This document shows positions 1 to 5,186 of a stretch of 5,403 nt of DNA, piece after piece. Position numbers and translations under genes: made by a program. The notes below the pieces were generated by a model that saw only the letters and a list, made by a program, of their open reading frames with translations, was not told the DNA's origin and made no database searches. The first letter of the stretch is position 1, and each line of letters opens with the position of its first letter. Source of the stretch: Leptolyngbya sp. SIO4C5. Its GTDB lineage: Bacteria > Cyanobacteriota > Cyanobacteriia > Phormidesmidales > Phormidesmidaceae. The DNA is taken from the NCBI GenBank assembly GCA_010671965.1, contig JAAHIC010000355.1, forward strand, positions 1 to 5,403, in the 5' to 3' direction.

Positions 1-78
1 AATCCAGAGTCGGCCCACAATCTCAGCGATCTGGGGCTGAAATATCTCCATGTCATCAGTCAGAGCTACAGCGACCTG
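1..78 (+). pseudogene. polA: Inverted fragment of polA (exonuclease-like domain)
   Basis: Frame 1 of the plus strand opens at the window edge and reads NPESAHNLSDLGLKYL and then, after a few residues, SYSDL. This is the conserved stretch of DNA polymerase I that follows the 'ASY-L-L' segment of the 3'-5' exonuclease-like domain (the region aligning with the 'SYIL...DSLAERWL' part of E. coli Pol I). After codon 26 (position 78) the similarity stops, and the frame runs through the antisense of the neighbouring polA piece to a TGA about 20 codons later. The fragment is on the opposite strand from the polA front half and represents sequence lying about 28 codons beyond the point where that half breaks. 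It therefore cannot be expressed as part of the adjacent gene. The identification rests on family knowledge of a short 26-residue match. Whether the arrangement is biological or a chimera is unresolved. Confidence 0.82.
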
Positions 79-1433
79 GCATTTTGCAGAGACTTGGGAT
101 GGCGATCGCTCTCCAAAATTGGGCGCAGCGCCGCCAATACCTGATCGACTTTTAGCTGCTCGCCCTCTAGGTGCCCGGTAGGAATATAGGCCAAATCCGA
201 GAGCTCTGGCCCCCAGCAGCAGCCAATGCCAACCAGCTGGGCATCTCGCGGCTCGATCGCAGTTGTTTCGGTATCCCAAGCCACCGGGCGATCGCTGTCA
301 GTCAACCGCTGCAATCGCTCTACTAACGCCACTAGCTGTGCCTGGGTTTGAATAATCTGAGGCTGAATCGAGGGCGCTTCGATCGGCTGAAACTGAGCCT
401 GCTCGGTTTCTTCGGCGCTGAAAAAGGCTAAGTCTGGATCTTCGTAGCTGTCTTCGGGTTCAGCCGCGGCAGCCGGGACGGTTTCAACTGCTTCACCCCC
501 AAAAGCTACCTGCAACTGCGGCAGCCGCCCTAGAAAATTAGTAAACTCTAGCTTTTGTAAGATCGGGGCAACTCGCTCAGCGGCAAAGCCCGCTAGCTTA
601 CAGTCTGCGAGGTTGGCCTCTATAGGCACGTCGAGCACGATGCGGGCCATGTGCTGAGAGTGGTAAGCATTCTCGCGATCGGCGGCCAGTCGCTTGTGGA
701 CAGCGCCTTTGATACTGTCTAAATTGGCATAAATCTGATCTAGCGACGAATATTCGTCTAGCAGCTTTACTGCTGTTTTGGCACCAATCCCCTTGACCCC
801 TGGAATATTGTCCGAAGGATCGCCGCAGAGAGCCTTGTAATCGATTACCTGAGACGGCAAAATGCCTAGCTTCTCTTTGACAGCAGCCGTTTTGAACTCT
901 TTAGAGAGCGACTGCTTTGGCCCTTTAGCAAAGGCACTACCCAGGTGAATAACTGAAATTTGCTCGTCTGGATCGATGAGCTGAAACAAATCTTGGTCGC
1001 CGCTGAGAATTTTGACCCGGTAGCCTGCCGTCTTGGCCTGGACTGATAACGTACCAATGACGTCGTCGGCTTCATAACCGGGAGCCGTCAGAACAGGCAA
1101 ATCAAAGGCTTGGAGCAGCGCTTTGAGGTTACGAATATCTTCTAAAAATTCTTCGGGCGTTTCAGGTCTGCCCTCTTTGTACGAATCATCAAGCTGGTGG
1201 CGAAAGGTCGGCTGTTCTAGATCAAAAGCAACAGCCGCGTAGTCAGGTTTTTCAGCCTCCATAGTGTCTAACATTGACTTGAAAAAACCATAGCAAACGC
1301 TAGTAGGAATGCCTGTAGACGTCCGCAGTCCACCATCACGGCTTTTCGCAAACGCAAAGTAAGAGCGAAAGGCGAGGGAATGCCCATCAATGAGCATTAG
1401 CGTCGGCTGCAGGTTTTTGCTAGAGGCTGTCAC
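66..1433 (-). CDS. polA: DNA polymerase I, N-terminal half, frame broken at an inverted junction
   Basis: Residues are numbered from the TTG codon at 1448. The 5'-nuclease domain covers about residues 16-315: LIDGHSLAFRSYFAF with D21, VAFD (D76), GYEADDVIGTL (E126, D128, D129), SGDQDLFQ (D151, D153) and the helix-hairpin-helix GDPSDNIPGVKGIGAKTA (D210, D213). An acidic, Ala/Pro-rich linker follows (about 316-360). Then comes the start of the 3'-5' exonuclease-like domain, with exo I motif WDTET (D392, E394) present. Real similarity ends at HPKSLQNA (residue 457, position about 78). The last codons, R-S-L and the TAG stop, come from inverted sequence. The polymerase domain is missing; cyanobacterial Pol I is usually about 950-1000 residues. 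Starts: TTG 1448 lies just after an in-frame stop, GTG is at 1433 and ATG at 1397. I prefer GTG 1433 because it gives a normal-length N-terminus and leaves a 5' leader of about 20 nt below a TACAAT box. In the cell Pol I removes RNA primers and fills gaps in replication and repair. Confidence 0.93.
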   Translation of the reverse strand: MTASSKNLQPTLMLIDGHSLAFRSYFAFAKSRDGGLRTSTGIPTSVCYGFFKSMLDTMEAEKPDYAAVAFDLEQPTFRHQLDDSYKEGRPETPEEFLEDIRNLKALLQAFDLPVLTAPGYEADDVIGTLSVQAKTAGYRVKILSGDQDLFQLIDPDEQISVIHLGSAFAKGPKQSLSKEFKTAAVKEKLGILPSQVIDYKALCGDPSDNIPGVKGIGAKTAVKLLDEYSSLDQIYANLDSIKGAVHKRLAADRENAYHSQHMARIVLDVPIEANLADCKLAGFAAERVAPILQKLEFTNFLGRLPQLQVAFGGEAVETVPAAAAEPEDSYEDPDLAFFSAEETEQAQFQPIEAPSIQPQIIQTQAQLVALVERLQRLTDSDRPVAWDTETTAIEPRDAQLVGIGCCWGPELSDLAYIPTGHLEGEQLKVDQVLAALRPILESDRHPKSLQNARSL

Positions 1434-1460
1434 AGACTTACCGCACAAAGGACTCTATCA

Positions 1461-1466
1461 ATTGTA
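1461..1466 (-). promoter_or_regulatory. Candidate -10 box of polA
   Basis: On the minus strand the sequence is TACAAT, one mismatch from TATAAT. It lies just downstream of the T-run of the terminator at 1471-1501 and about 28 bp before the GTG start at 1433. Transcription would begin near 1454. The expected -35 position (1484-1489) falls inside the 22-bp palindrome and does not match TTGACA. polA must have a promoter here, because the terminator insulates it from rqcH upstream, so the placement is logical although the motif evidence is modest. Confidence 0.4.
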
Positions 1467-1470
1467 ATGG

Positions 1471-1501
1471 CAAAAAAAATCGGCTCTGAATTCAGAGCCG
1501 A
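1471..1501 (-). terminator. Intrinsic terminator, minus strand (downstream of rqcH)
   Basis: Positions 1480-1501 form a perfect 22-bp palindrome with arm TCGGCTCTGA and an EcoRI-type GAATTC centre. On the minus strand it is followed at once by eight T residues (A-run at 1472-1479 on the plus strand). This is a textbook rho-independent terminator for minus-strand transcripts arriving from rqcH, about 220 bp beyond its stop codon. On the plus strand no T-run follows, so it should work in one direction only. Because it is a perfect palindrome between two divergent promoter candidates, it could also be an operator. Confidence 0.8.
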
Positions 1502-1506
1502 CAGAT

Positions 1507-1522
1507 TAAAATGCTTAGCATT
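1507..1522 (+). promoter_or_regulatory. Candidate small-RNA promoter with overlapping palindrome
   Basis: TAAAAT at 1507-1512 is a good plus-strand -10 candidate. It overlaps a 13-bp palindrome, AATGCT-T-AGCATT, at 1510-1522, which would sit from the -10 to the transcription start, a usual place for a repressor site. A second weaker -10 (TAGCAT, 1516-1521) lies within the palindrome. No clear -35 is seen; the expected position falls inside the larger palindrome at 1480-1501. Predicted transcription start is about 1519-1528. Confidence 0.35.
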
Positions 1523-1640
1523 ACGTTGTTCTCTCAAATTGGAGGAAACCCGCTGTTCGTTCCCACACGACAGCAAGTGACAGATGGTTTTATCTGCTCT
1601 CCGGTTACTTATTGTATCAATGAGTACCGAAATTTTTTAT
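1519..1640 (+). ncRNA. Putative small RNA between polA and rqcH
   Basis: This stretch has the layout of a stand-alone bacterial small RNA on the plus strand, about 110-120 nt long. It has a -10 box at 1507-1512 and a short hairpin TTCTC/GAGGA with an A/T-rich loop near 1529-1545. A stable 8-bp hairpin with one bulged T follows at 1552-1574 (arms GCTGTTCGT and ACGACAGC), then a 5-bp hairpin CAGAT/ATCTG at 1581-1596, and finally an intrinsic terminator at 1602-1638. Two of the stems use a G-U pair on this strand that would be an A-C mismatch if the minus strand were transcribed, which favours plus. No start codon is properly spaced from the GGAGG at 1541-1545, and no credible small protein is encoded. 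The exposed TTGGAGGAAACC loosely recalls the GGAAAC loop motif of the cyanobacterial Yfr2 family, but I cannot confirm membership. An alternative is a minus-strand RNA ending at the terminator at 1471-1501. Confidence 0.45.
1602..1638 (+). terminator. Intrinsic terminator, plus strand (end of the putative small RNA)
   Basis: The arms CGGTTACTTATTG and CAATGAGTACCG pair over 12 base pairs, with one bulged T and one G-U pair, around a TAT loop. After AAA the plus strand continues with six T residues (1633-1638). Read on the minus strand, no T-run follows and the G-U pair is lost, so the structure is directed to the plus strand. No annotated plus-strand gene lies upstream, which is the main reason to propose a small RNA there. 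It could instead stop antisense transcription entering rqcH. Confidence 0.62.
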
Positions 1641-1722
1641 AAAACTTTACAAGCTTTCTGCCCAAAGGCATAACCTTTTCTGATGAGTAAGTGCTAGCTG
1701 CTGGAAAAACGAGGCTTAAAAA

Positions 1723-3486
1723 CTACGAAACAGGCACGGGGGCTGGCGCGGCAGAGTCAAAATGCTGGGCGATCGCCTGGGGTTGGCCCCAAAGCACCTG
1801 CTCGCGCTTGTAAATCACCATGCCGGGCTTAGACCCTTTGGGTTTGTAAACGTTTTTCGGCTCAGTGTAGATCACGGGCACCTGATCGGCCTGACGGGCG
1901 CGGCTGAAATAGGCGGCGAGATTGGCCGTGTACTGCAGATCGGCCTCATCGGGCACGGCACCCGGTTCTAGACGCAGCAGCACGTGGCTACCAGGGATTT
2001 CCTGAGTGTGAAACCAGAGGTCGTAGTCGGTAGCGGTGCTGAAAGTAAGCTTGTCGTTTTGGCGATTGTTGCGGCCCACCAGCACTTCAAAACCGCTGGG
2101 GGTTCGGTAGCGATGAAACTCTGTCTGTTCGGGCGATCGCTGGCTACCTTCTCGCTGGGCCGGATCGCTGAGATAACCCTGAGCAATCAGCTCTTCATAA
2201 ATTTCCTGCAGCGCCTGCAGATCGGCTGTCTCCTGGTAGCGATCTAAGTGCAGCAGCGCCGCTTCCACCTGCTCTAAATAGTTCATCTCTGAGCGCACTT
2301 CGGCAAGTAAAGGCTCAACGGCCCGGCGAGCACGCTTCAGCTTCTGATGCTGCTTATAGAGTGCTTGAGCATTTTGAATCGCATTTTTCTCCGGATTCAG
2401 CTTAATTTTGACTGGCTCTCCGGTTTCAAAGTCGGCTAGCTCCATTGACTGCATTCCCGGCTGCCACTGGTAGGCGTAGGCCATTAGCAAGTCGGCCTGC
2501 TGCCGCTGCTGATCTGCCTGGTCAGACTGTTCTAAGCGGGTGAGAAACGTGGCTTCTTTTTGCCGCAGCTTTTTTAATAGGTTTTGCAGCTTTTGGATCA
2601 TGCGGTGGTGGAGCTGCTTAAAGAGCTGCAGATTCAGCTCATAGGTATAGTACTGCTGCAGCAGGCTTTGCCCGGTTTCTACTGGCTCTATCAGGCCCAA
2701 CCCGGTGACGGTGTAGCCTGTTTCCGTCCAGCCGGGCTGAAACTCGCCCGATTGGAGCTGCCGCAGCCAGCGTTGCCAAGCCTGAAAGAGCCGTTGCCAG
2801 TCGCTGGCGTTCAGGGTTTCGGTAGACTGGCTGGGACTGAGATCTGCTGCTTCAATCAGCGATCGCACCAACGCCGAACTCAAGCCACCATACACCTGCA
2901 TCATCATTTTTTTCAGCCCACCAGGAATCAGGCTAATGCGCTCCTGCCAGTCAGCCTGGGATTCGTCTAAGCTGGGCAGCGGATCGGTGATTGCAGGCGG
3001 CGGCTGGTAAATATCGCCCGTCTGAATCGGACGCACGCTGGACTGGCTCTCGCTCACCTGATGGGCGGCGGTGACAATCTGCTGATTTGCCGTAGTCAGA
3101 ATGACGTTGCTGTACTTGCCCATAATTTCGGCATAGAGGTGCCACTGCACCGGATCGCCGGGGCGCTGGGCAAATTGCAGATCTAACACCCGCTCCCAGG
3201 GGGCGATCGCCTCAATCTGAACCAAGGCCAAACCGCCCAACTGATGCTTGAGCTGCTGGCTGAAGGTAAACGTATCTGGCAGGCGCGGCGGCGGCGCGTC
3301 TATATGGATGCGGGCGGCTTGAGGATGCCAGGCGAGGGTGAGCCAGCCCCGTCGCTTCAGGGTGCGCAAGGCAATACAGACGGTGTAGCGATCGCGCTGA
3401 TACACCTGCTCGCAGCGGGAGGGCAGCCACTGCGAACGCAGCTCGCTACAGACCGCCATCAGGGTAGTGAAGTCAACAGGTTGCAT
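1723..3486 (-). CDS. rqcH: NFACT-family protein, RqcH/Rqc2-like ribosome quality control factor
   Basis: The protein has 587 residues from ATG 3486 and starts MQPVDFTTLMAV, typical of cyanobacterial members. A TTG two codons earlier is a less likely start. NFACT-N (about residues 3-215) holds an E-R pair (98-99) and YAEIMGKYSN (E120, I121, M122). These align with D97-R98 and E121-I122-M123 of B. subtilis RqcH, which are needed for alanine tailing. The middle (about 265-420) is rich in K, Q, L, E and R and likely forms the long coiled coil. From about residue 457 comes NFACT-R (DUF814), with FEVLVGRNN and DLWFHTQEIPGSHV. The C-terminal tail is Ala/Pro-rich. Members bind obstructed 50S subunits carrying peptidyl-tRNA and direct C-terminal alanine tails that mark the nascent chain for degradation. 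The role here is inferred by homology; older annotations call the family fibronectin-binding protein A. It is transcribed divergently from remA and toward the terminator at 1471-1501. A weak SD (GGA) precedes the ATG. Confidence 0.95.
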   Translation of the reverse strand: MQPVDFTTLMAVCSELRSQWLPSRCEQVYQRDRYTVCIALRTLKRRGWLTLAWHPQAARIHIDAPPPRLPDTFTFSQQLKHQLGGLALVQIEAIAPWERVLDLQFAQRPGDPVQWHLYAEIMGKYSNVILTTANQQIVTAAHQVSESQSSVRPIQTGDIYQPPPAITDPLPSLDESQADWQERISLIPGGLKKMMMQVYGGLSSALVRSLIEAADLSPSQSTETLNASDWQRLFQAWQRWLRQLQSGEFQPGWTETGYTVTGLGLIEPVETGQSLLQQYYTYELNLQLFKQLHHRMIQKLQNLLKKLRQKEATFLTRLEQSDQADQQRQQADLLMAYAYQWQPGMQSMELADFETGEPVKIKLNPEKNAIQNAQALYKQHQKLKRARRAVEPLLAEVRSEMNYLEQVEAALLHLDRYQETADLQALQEIYEELIAQGYLSDPAQREGSQRSPEQTEFHRYRTPSGFEVLVGRNNRQNDKLTFSTATDYDLWFHTQEIPGSHVLLRLEPGAVPDEADLQYTANLAAYFSRARQADQVPVIYTEPKNVYKPKGSKPGMVIYKREQVLWGQPQAIAQHFDSAAPAPVPVS

Positions 3487-3686
3487 TTCCAAAACCGTCC
3501 GAACAATATAGGTAAATTAAAAAAATATGGGCGATATTCAGGCTTTATTCGGACTCCATGACCCGCTAGCCCCGCAACTCGCCGCGAGTCTCCATCCAGC
3601 GCGATCGCCTTAATTTTTTTTAGCTACCATTAAGTCTAAAGGATCTCTTTCTTAACGTCCGACTCGGTTCTCCACGCAAGTTATTC
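3487..3686. promoter_or_regulatory. Divergent rqcH/remA promoter region
   Basis: This 200-bp spacer must hold the promoters for both divergent genes. On the minus strand a TATATT box lies about 30 bp before the rqcH ATG, near 3509-3514. On the plus strand the A/T-rich segment around 3609-3640 (a T-run, then TACCAT and TCTAAA) is the likely remA promoter, but I cannot choose one box with confidence. A 13-bp palindrome, ACTCG-CCG-CGAGT, lies at 3577-3589, and a HIP1 site at 3601-3608. Neither gene has a strong Shine-Dalgarno sequence here. Confidence 0.4.
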
Positions 3687-3950
3687 ATGGACATTAAGCT
3701 GATAAATATTGGGTTTGGCAATATTATTTCTGCCAACCGAGTGATTGCCATTGTCAGTCCAGAGTCGGCCCCGATTAAACGGGTAATTACCGATGCTCGC
3801 GATCGCGGTGAGCTAATTGACGCTACCTACGGTCGCCGGACACGGGCCGTGGTGGTGATGGATTCAGGTCACATTATTCTCTCAGCTATTCAACCAGAGA
3901 CAGTGGCGCATCGATTTGTTCCCAGTAAGGAAGTTACCAGCGACACTTAG
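3687..3950 (+). CDS. remA: RemA-like DNA-binding regulator (DUF370)
   Basis: The product has 87 residues, the usual length for the DUF370/RemA family. The sequence is highly conserved: [11 protein letters not shown], then [36 protein letters not shown] and [17 protein letters not shown]18, R50 and R51 are all present at the same numbers as the arginines required for DNA binding by B. subtilis RemA, so DNA binding is likely kept. In Bacillus, RemA activates biofilm-matrix operons and osmoprotection genes and assembles into rings that wrap DNA. Cyanobacterial homologues are widespread, but I know of no settled regulon, so the target genes here are unknown. The ATG at 3687 has only a poor SD (GCAAG) and gives the expected N-terminus [11 protein letters not shown]. 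The gene is divergent from rqcH; in Bacillus the two homologues sit in the same chromosomal neighbourhood, with gmk following remA. No gmk follows within this window. Confidence 0.96.
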   Translation: MDIKLINIGFGNIISANRVIAIVSPESAPIKRVITDARDRGELIDATYGRRTRAVVVMDSGHIILSAIQPETVAHRFVPSKEVTSDT

Positions 3951-3984
3951 GCGAGCACACTTAGGTAACTACACTTAAATATAA
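3943..3984 (+). repeat. Three direct repeats of ACACTTA with a 14-bp period
   Basis: ACACTTA occurs at 3943, 3957 and 3971, exactly 14 bp apart. The first two copies extend to ACACTTAGG. The first copy contains the last Thr codon and the TAG stop of remA; the other two are in the spacer. The intervening bases differ (CGAGC, TAACT, ATATAA), so what repeats is a short core at fixed spacing, as in an iterated binding site, rather than a simple tandem duplication. A related TCACTTA is at 4026-4032, off the period by one base. Confidence 0.6.
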
Positions 3985-4001
3985 CAGTATCTTTTCAGGC
4001 T

Positions 4002-4017
4002 AAAGATTGATCTTTTT
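4002..4017 (+). terminator. Weak candidate terminator after remA
   Basis: AAAGA-TTGA-TCTTT is followed by further T residues, about 50 bp past the remA stop. The stem has five or six pairs with a single G-C pair, so it is thermodynamically weak. A second candidate is the AGGTT/AACCT hairpin at 4087-4101, followed a few bases later by a T-rich stretch (4108-4124). One of these may end the remA transcript, but neither is convincing. Confidence 0.25.
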
Positions 4018-4205
4018 CGGTATAGTCACTTATCTGAGCGGGTCAATATTACTTAAGCTAAAGACCTTTAAACCCTGGTACATATTAGGTTATCTGAACC
4101 TGAGGTTAAATTTATTTTTATTTTCCGGATACGTATCTAAATTTGCTGAAGCATTAAGCAGTTCCTGGATTCTCTCTTATCTTCTTGAAAGGGGTACTGC
4201 TACCC
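4018..4205 (+). promoter_or_regulatory. AT-rich leader of the MpaB-like gene
   Basis: The spacer is visibly richer in A and T than the flanking genes and probably holds the promoter of the next gene. Several A/T-rich boxes are possible (for example TATCTA at about 4135), and I cannot choose one. AGGTT-ATCTG-AACCT (4087-4101) and AACC-TGA-GGTT (4097-4107) share their middle arm, so they could form only one at a time. A purine-rich AAAGGGG at 4188-4194 lies 11 bases before the ATG at 4206 and is the likely ribosome binding site. Confidence 0.35.
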
Positions 4206-5096
4206 ATGCAGCGATATCAGTATCTACGGCAAATTCAGTCACTTGATCCGGTCACGCAGCACAGTCAGATTTGCTATTTATCAACTAGCTATGATTTTCC
4301 CTGGGCCACTAATCGCGCCTTAGAAATTGCCTTGTTGCGGACCTTTTGTGTCCCCAGCATTGCCGCAGTCCTACAGCAGACAGGCAAGTTCGTTCACCGT
4401 TCGCAGCGGCGCTATGACGATACCGGCTTGCTGATCAGCAACCTGCTGCGCTGGGGCTATGACAGCCCTCAGGGAACAGCGGCGATCGCCCGCATGAATG
4501 CGATTCATAGTCGCTATTCAATCAGTAACTCAGACTTTCTCTACGTGCTGTCCACGTTTATTTATGAACCTGTGCGCTGGAATGCCCGCTTTGGCTGGCG
4601 TCCTTTCTGTGAGCAAGAACGACTAGCGCTGTTTTACTTTTGGCGGGCAGTGGGAGAGCGGATGTATATCCGGCAGCTTCCTGACACCTATGAAGCCCTA
4701 GAGCAGTTTAATTTACAGTTTGAGCAGCACCATTTGCGCTACTCGGCAGCCAACCGTCTGATTGCAGATGCGGTGCTGAAAATGCTGGCAGGCTGGTTCC
4801 CGGCAGTTGCCCGTCCCTGGGTGCGATCGAGTGTCTATGCCCTGCTTGATGACGCCATGCTAACGGCGCTCAACTGGCCGCAGCCCTCTGAGCGATCGCG
4901 CTTCTTGGTCACTAAAGCTCTAAAAATGCGGCAGCAAGCTCTCCGGTGGGCACCTCCTAGAAAACTCCCAGGTTTTGATCCTGACCCGATTTCAGAAGAC
5001 TTGTTGACTGCCGAGCCTACCGATCCTTTTTCTGCAGCCTCAACTCCACCGCGATCGCGCTGCCCGTTTCACCAGATTTTGCAGCTTTCTCGCTAG
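4206..5096 (+). CDS. Oxygenase MpaB-like protein (DUF2236 family)
   Basis: The ATG at 4206 gives 296 residues starting MQRYQYLRQIQSLDP. A TTG at 4185 is in frame but would put the likely ribosome binding site inside the coding region. The sequence matches cyanobacterial members of the DUF2236 / MpaB / rubber-oxygenase (Lcp) catalytic family: YLSTSYDFPWATNRALEIAL, RTFCVPSIAAVL, RRYDDTGLL, MNAIHSRYSISN, DFLYVLSTFIYEP, RFGWRPF. In Lcp of Streptomyces K30, haem is bound by H198 with R164 and T168 close by. Here R69 and T73 (R-x3-T) are followed 28 residues later by H101, a similar spacing, so b-type haem binding is plausible but inferred. The middle of the protein is mainly helical and hydrophobic; there is no signal peptide. 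The last 40 residues or so are Pro/Ser-rich and look disordered. The substrate is unknown; relatives act on polyisoprene (Lcp) or a farnesyl chain (fungal MpaB). It is transcribed alone, with sufE about 90 bp downstream in the same direction. Confidence 0.86.
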   Translation: MQRYQYLRQIQSLDPVTQHSQICYLSTSYDFPWATNRALEIALLRTFCVPSIAAVLQQTGKFVHRSQRRYDDTGLLISNLLRWGYDSPQGTAAIARMNAIHSRYSISNSDFLYVLSTFIYEPVRWNARFGWRPFCEQERLALFYFWRAVGERMYIRQLPDTYEALEQFNLQFEQHHLRYSAANRLIADAVLKMLAGWFPAVARPWVRSSVYALLDDAMLTALNWPQPSERSRFLVTKALKMRQQALRWAPPRKLPGFDPDPISEDLLTAEPTDPFSAASTPPRSRCPFHQILQLSR

Positions 5097-5133
5097 CCCT
5101 GTAATCCTCAGCAGTCGCGGTGAGAGATGGCTT

Positions 5134-5139
5134 TACAAT
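5134..5139 (+). promoter_or_regulatory. Candidate -10 box of sufE
   Basis: TACAAT lies 47 bp before the sufE ATG, within the 90-bp spacer after the MpaB-like gene. Transcription would start near 5146, giving a leader of about 40 nt. There is no good -35 hexamer. The leader contains CCTGTAG twice (5154 and 5177) and a short AGCC/GGCT pairing, neither of obvious meaning. No terminator is visible between the two genes, so read-through from upstream is also possible. Confidence 0.35.
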
Positions 5140-5186
5140 GGGGATGTAGCCGCCTGTAGGCTGTGCCGTCTAGCGACCTGTAGAGT

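Noticed and set aside
1541..1574. Possible SRP RNA or RNase P RNA core, suggested by GGAGGAAACCCGCTG
   Set aside because: The flanking bases do not match the conserved cores of either RNA (GGAAGGAAGCAGC for SRP; GAGGAAAGTCCGG for RNase P), and the region is too short for RNase P RNA.
1584..1673. A 29-codon plus-strand ORF starting with ATG inside the putative small RNA
   Set aside because: There is no ribosome binding site at a suitable distance, and the frame reads straight through the terminator hairpin and its T-run.
2584..2970. A 128-codon plus-strand open frame opposite rqcH, and other long frames within rqcH on both strands
   Set aside because: These are shadows of a GC-rich conserved gene. 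None has its own ribosome binding site or recognisable domain, and rqcH itself is certain.
3577..3608. ACTCG-CCG-CGAGT palindrome and HIP1 site before the T-run upstream of remA, read as a plus-strand terminator
   Set aside because: The hairpin is separated from the T-run by more than 20 bases, and no plus-strand gene lies upstream. It is kept only as part of the divergent promoter region.
3..3771. A 14-bp identical segment, TCCAGAGTCGGCCC, at 3-16 (inverted polA piece) and 3758-3771 (remA)
   Set aside because: Both copies encode Pro-Glu-Ser-Ala in conserved proteins, in the same codon phase. Similar codon choice explains the match, and flanks differ at once, so it is not evidence for recombination between the loci.
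4007..4246. A 79-codon plus-strand frame, Leu/Phe-rich and membrane-like, before and into the MpaB-like gene
   Set aside because: It starts at a TTG with no ribosome binding site, covers an AT-rich spacer where hydrophobic codons arise by base composition, and overlaps the true gene by 41 bases. It matches no family I know.
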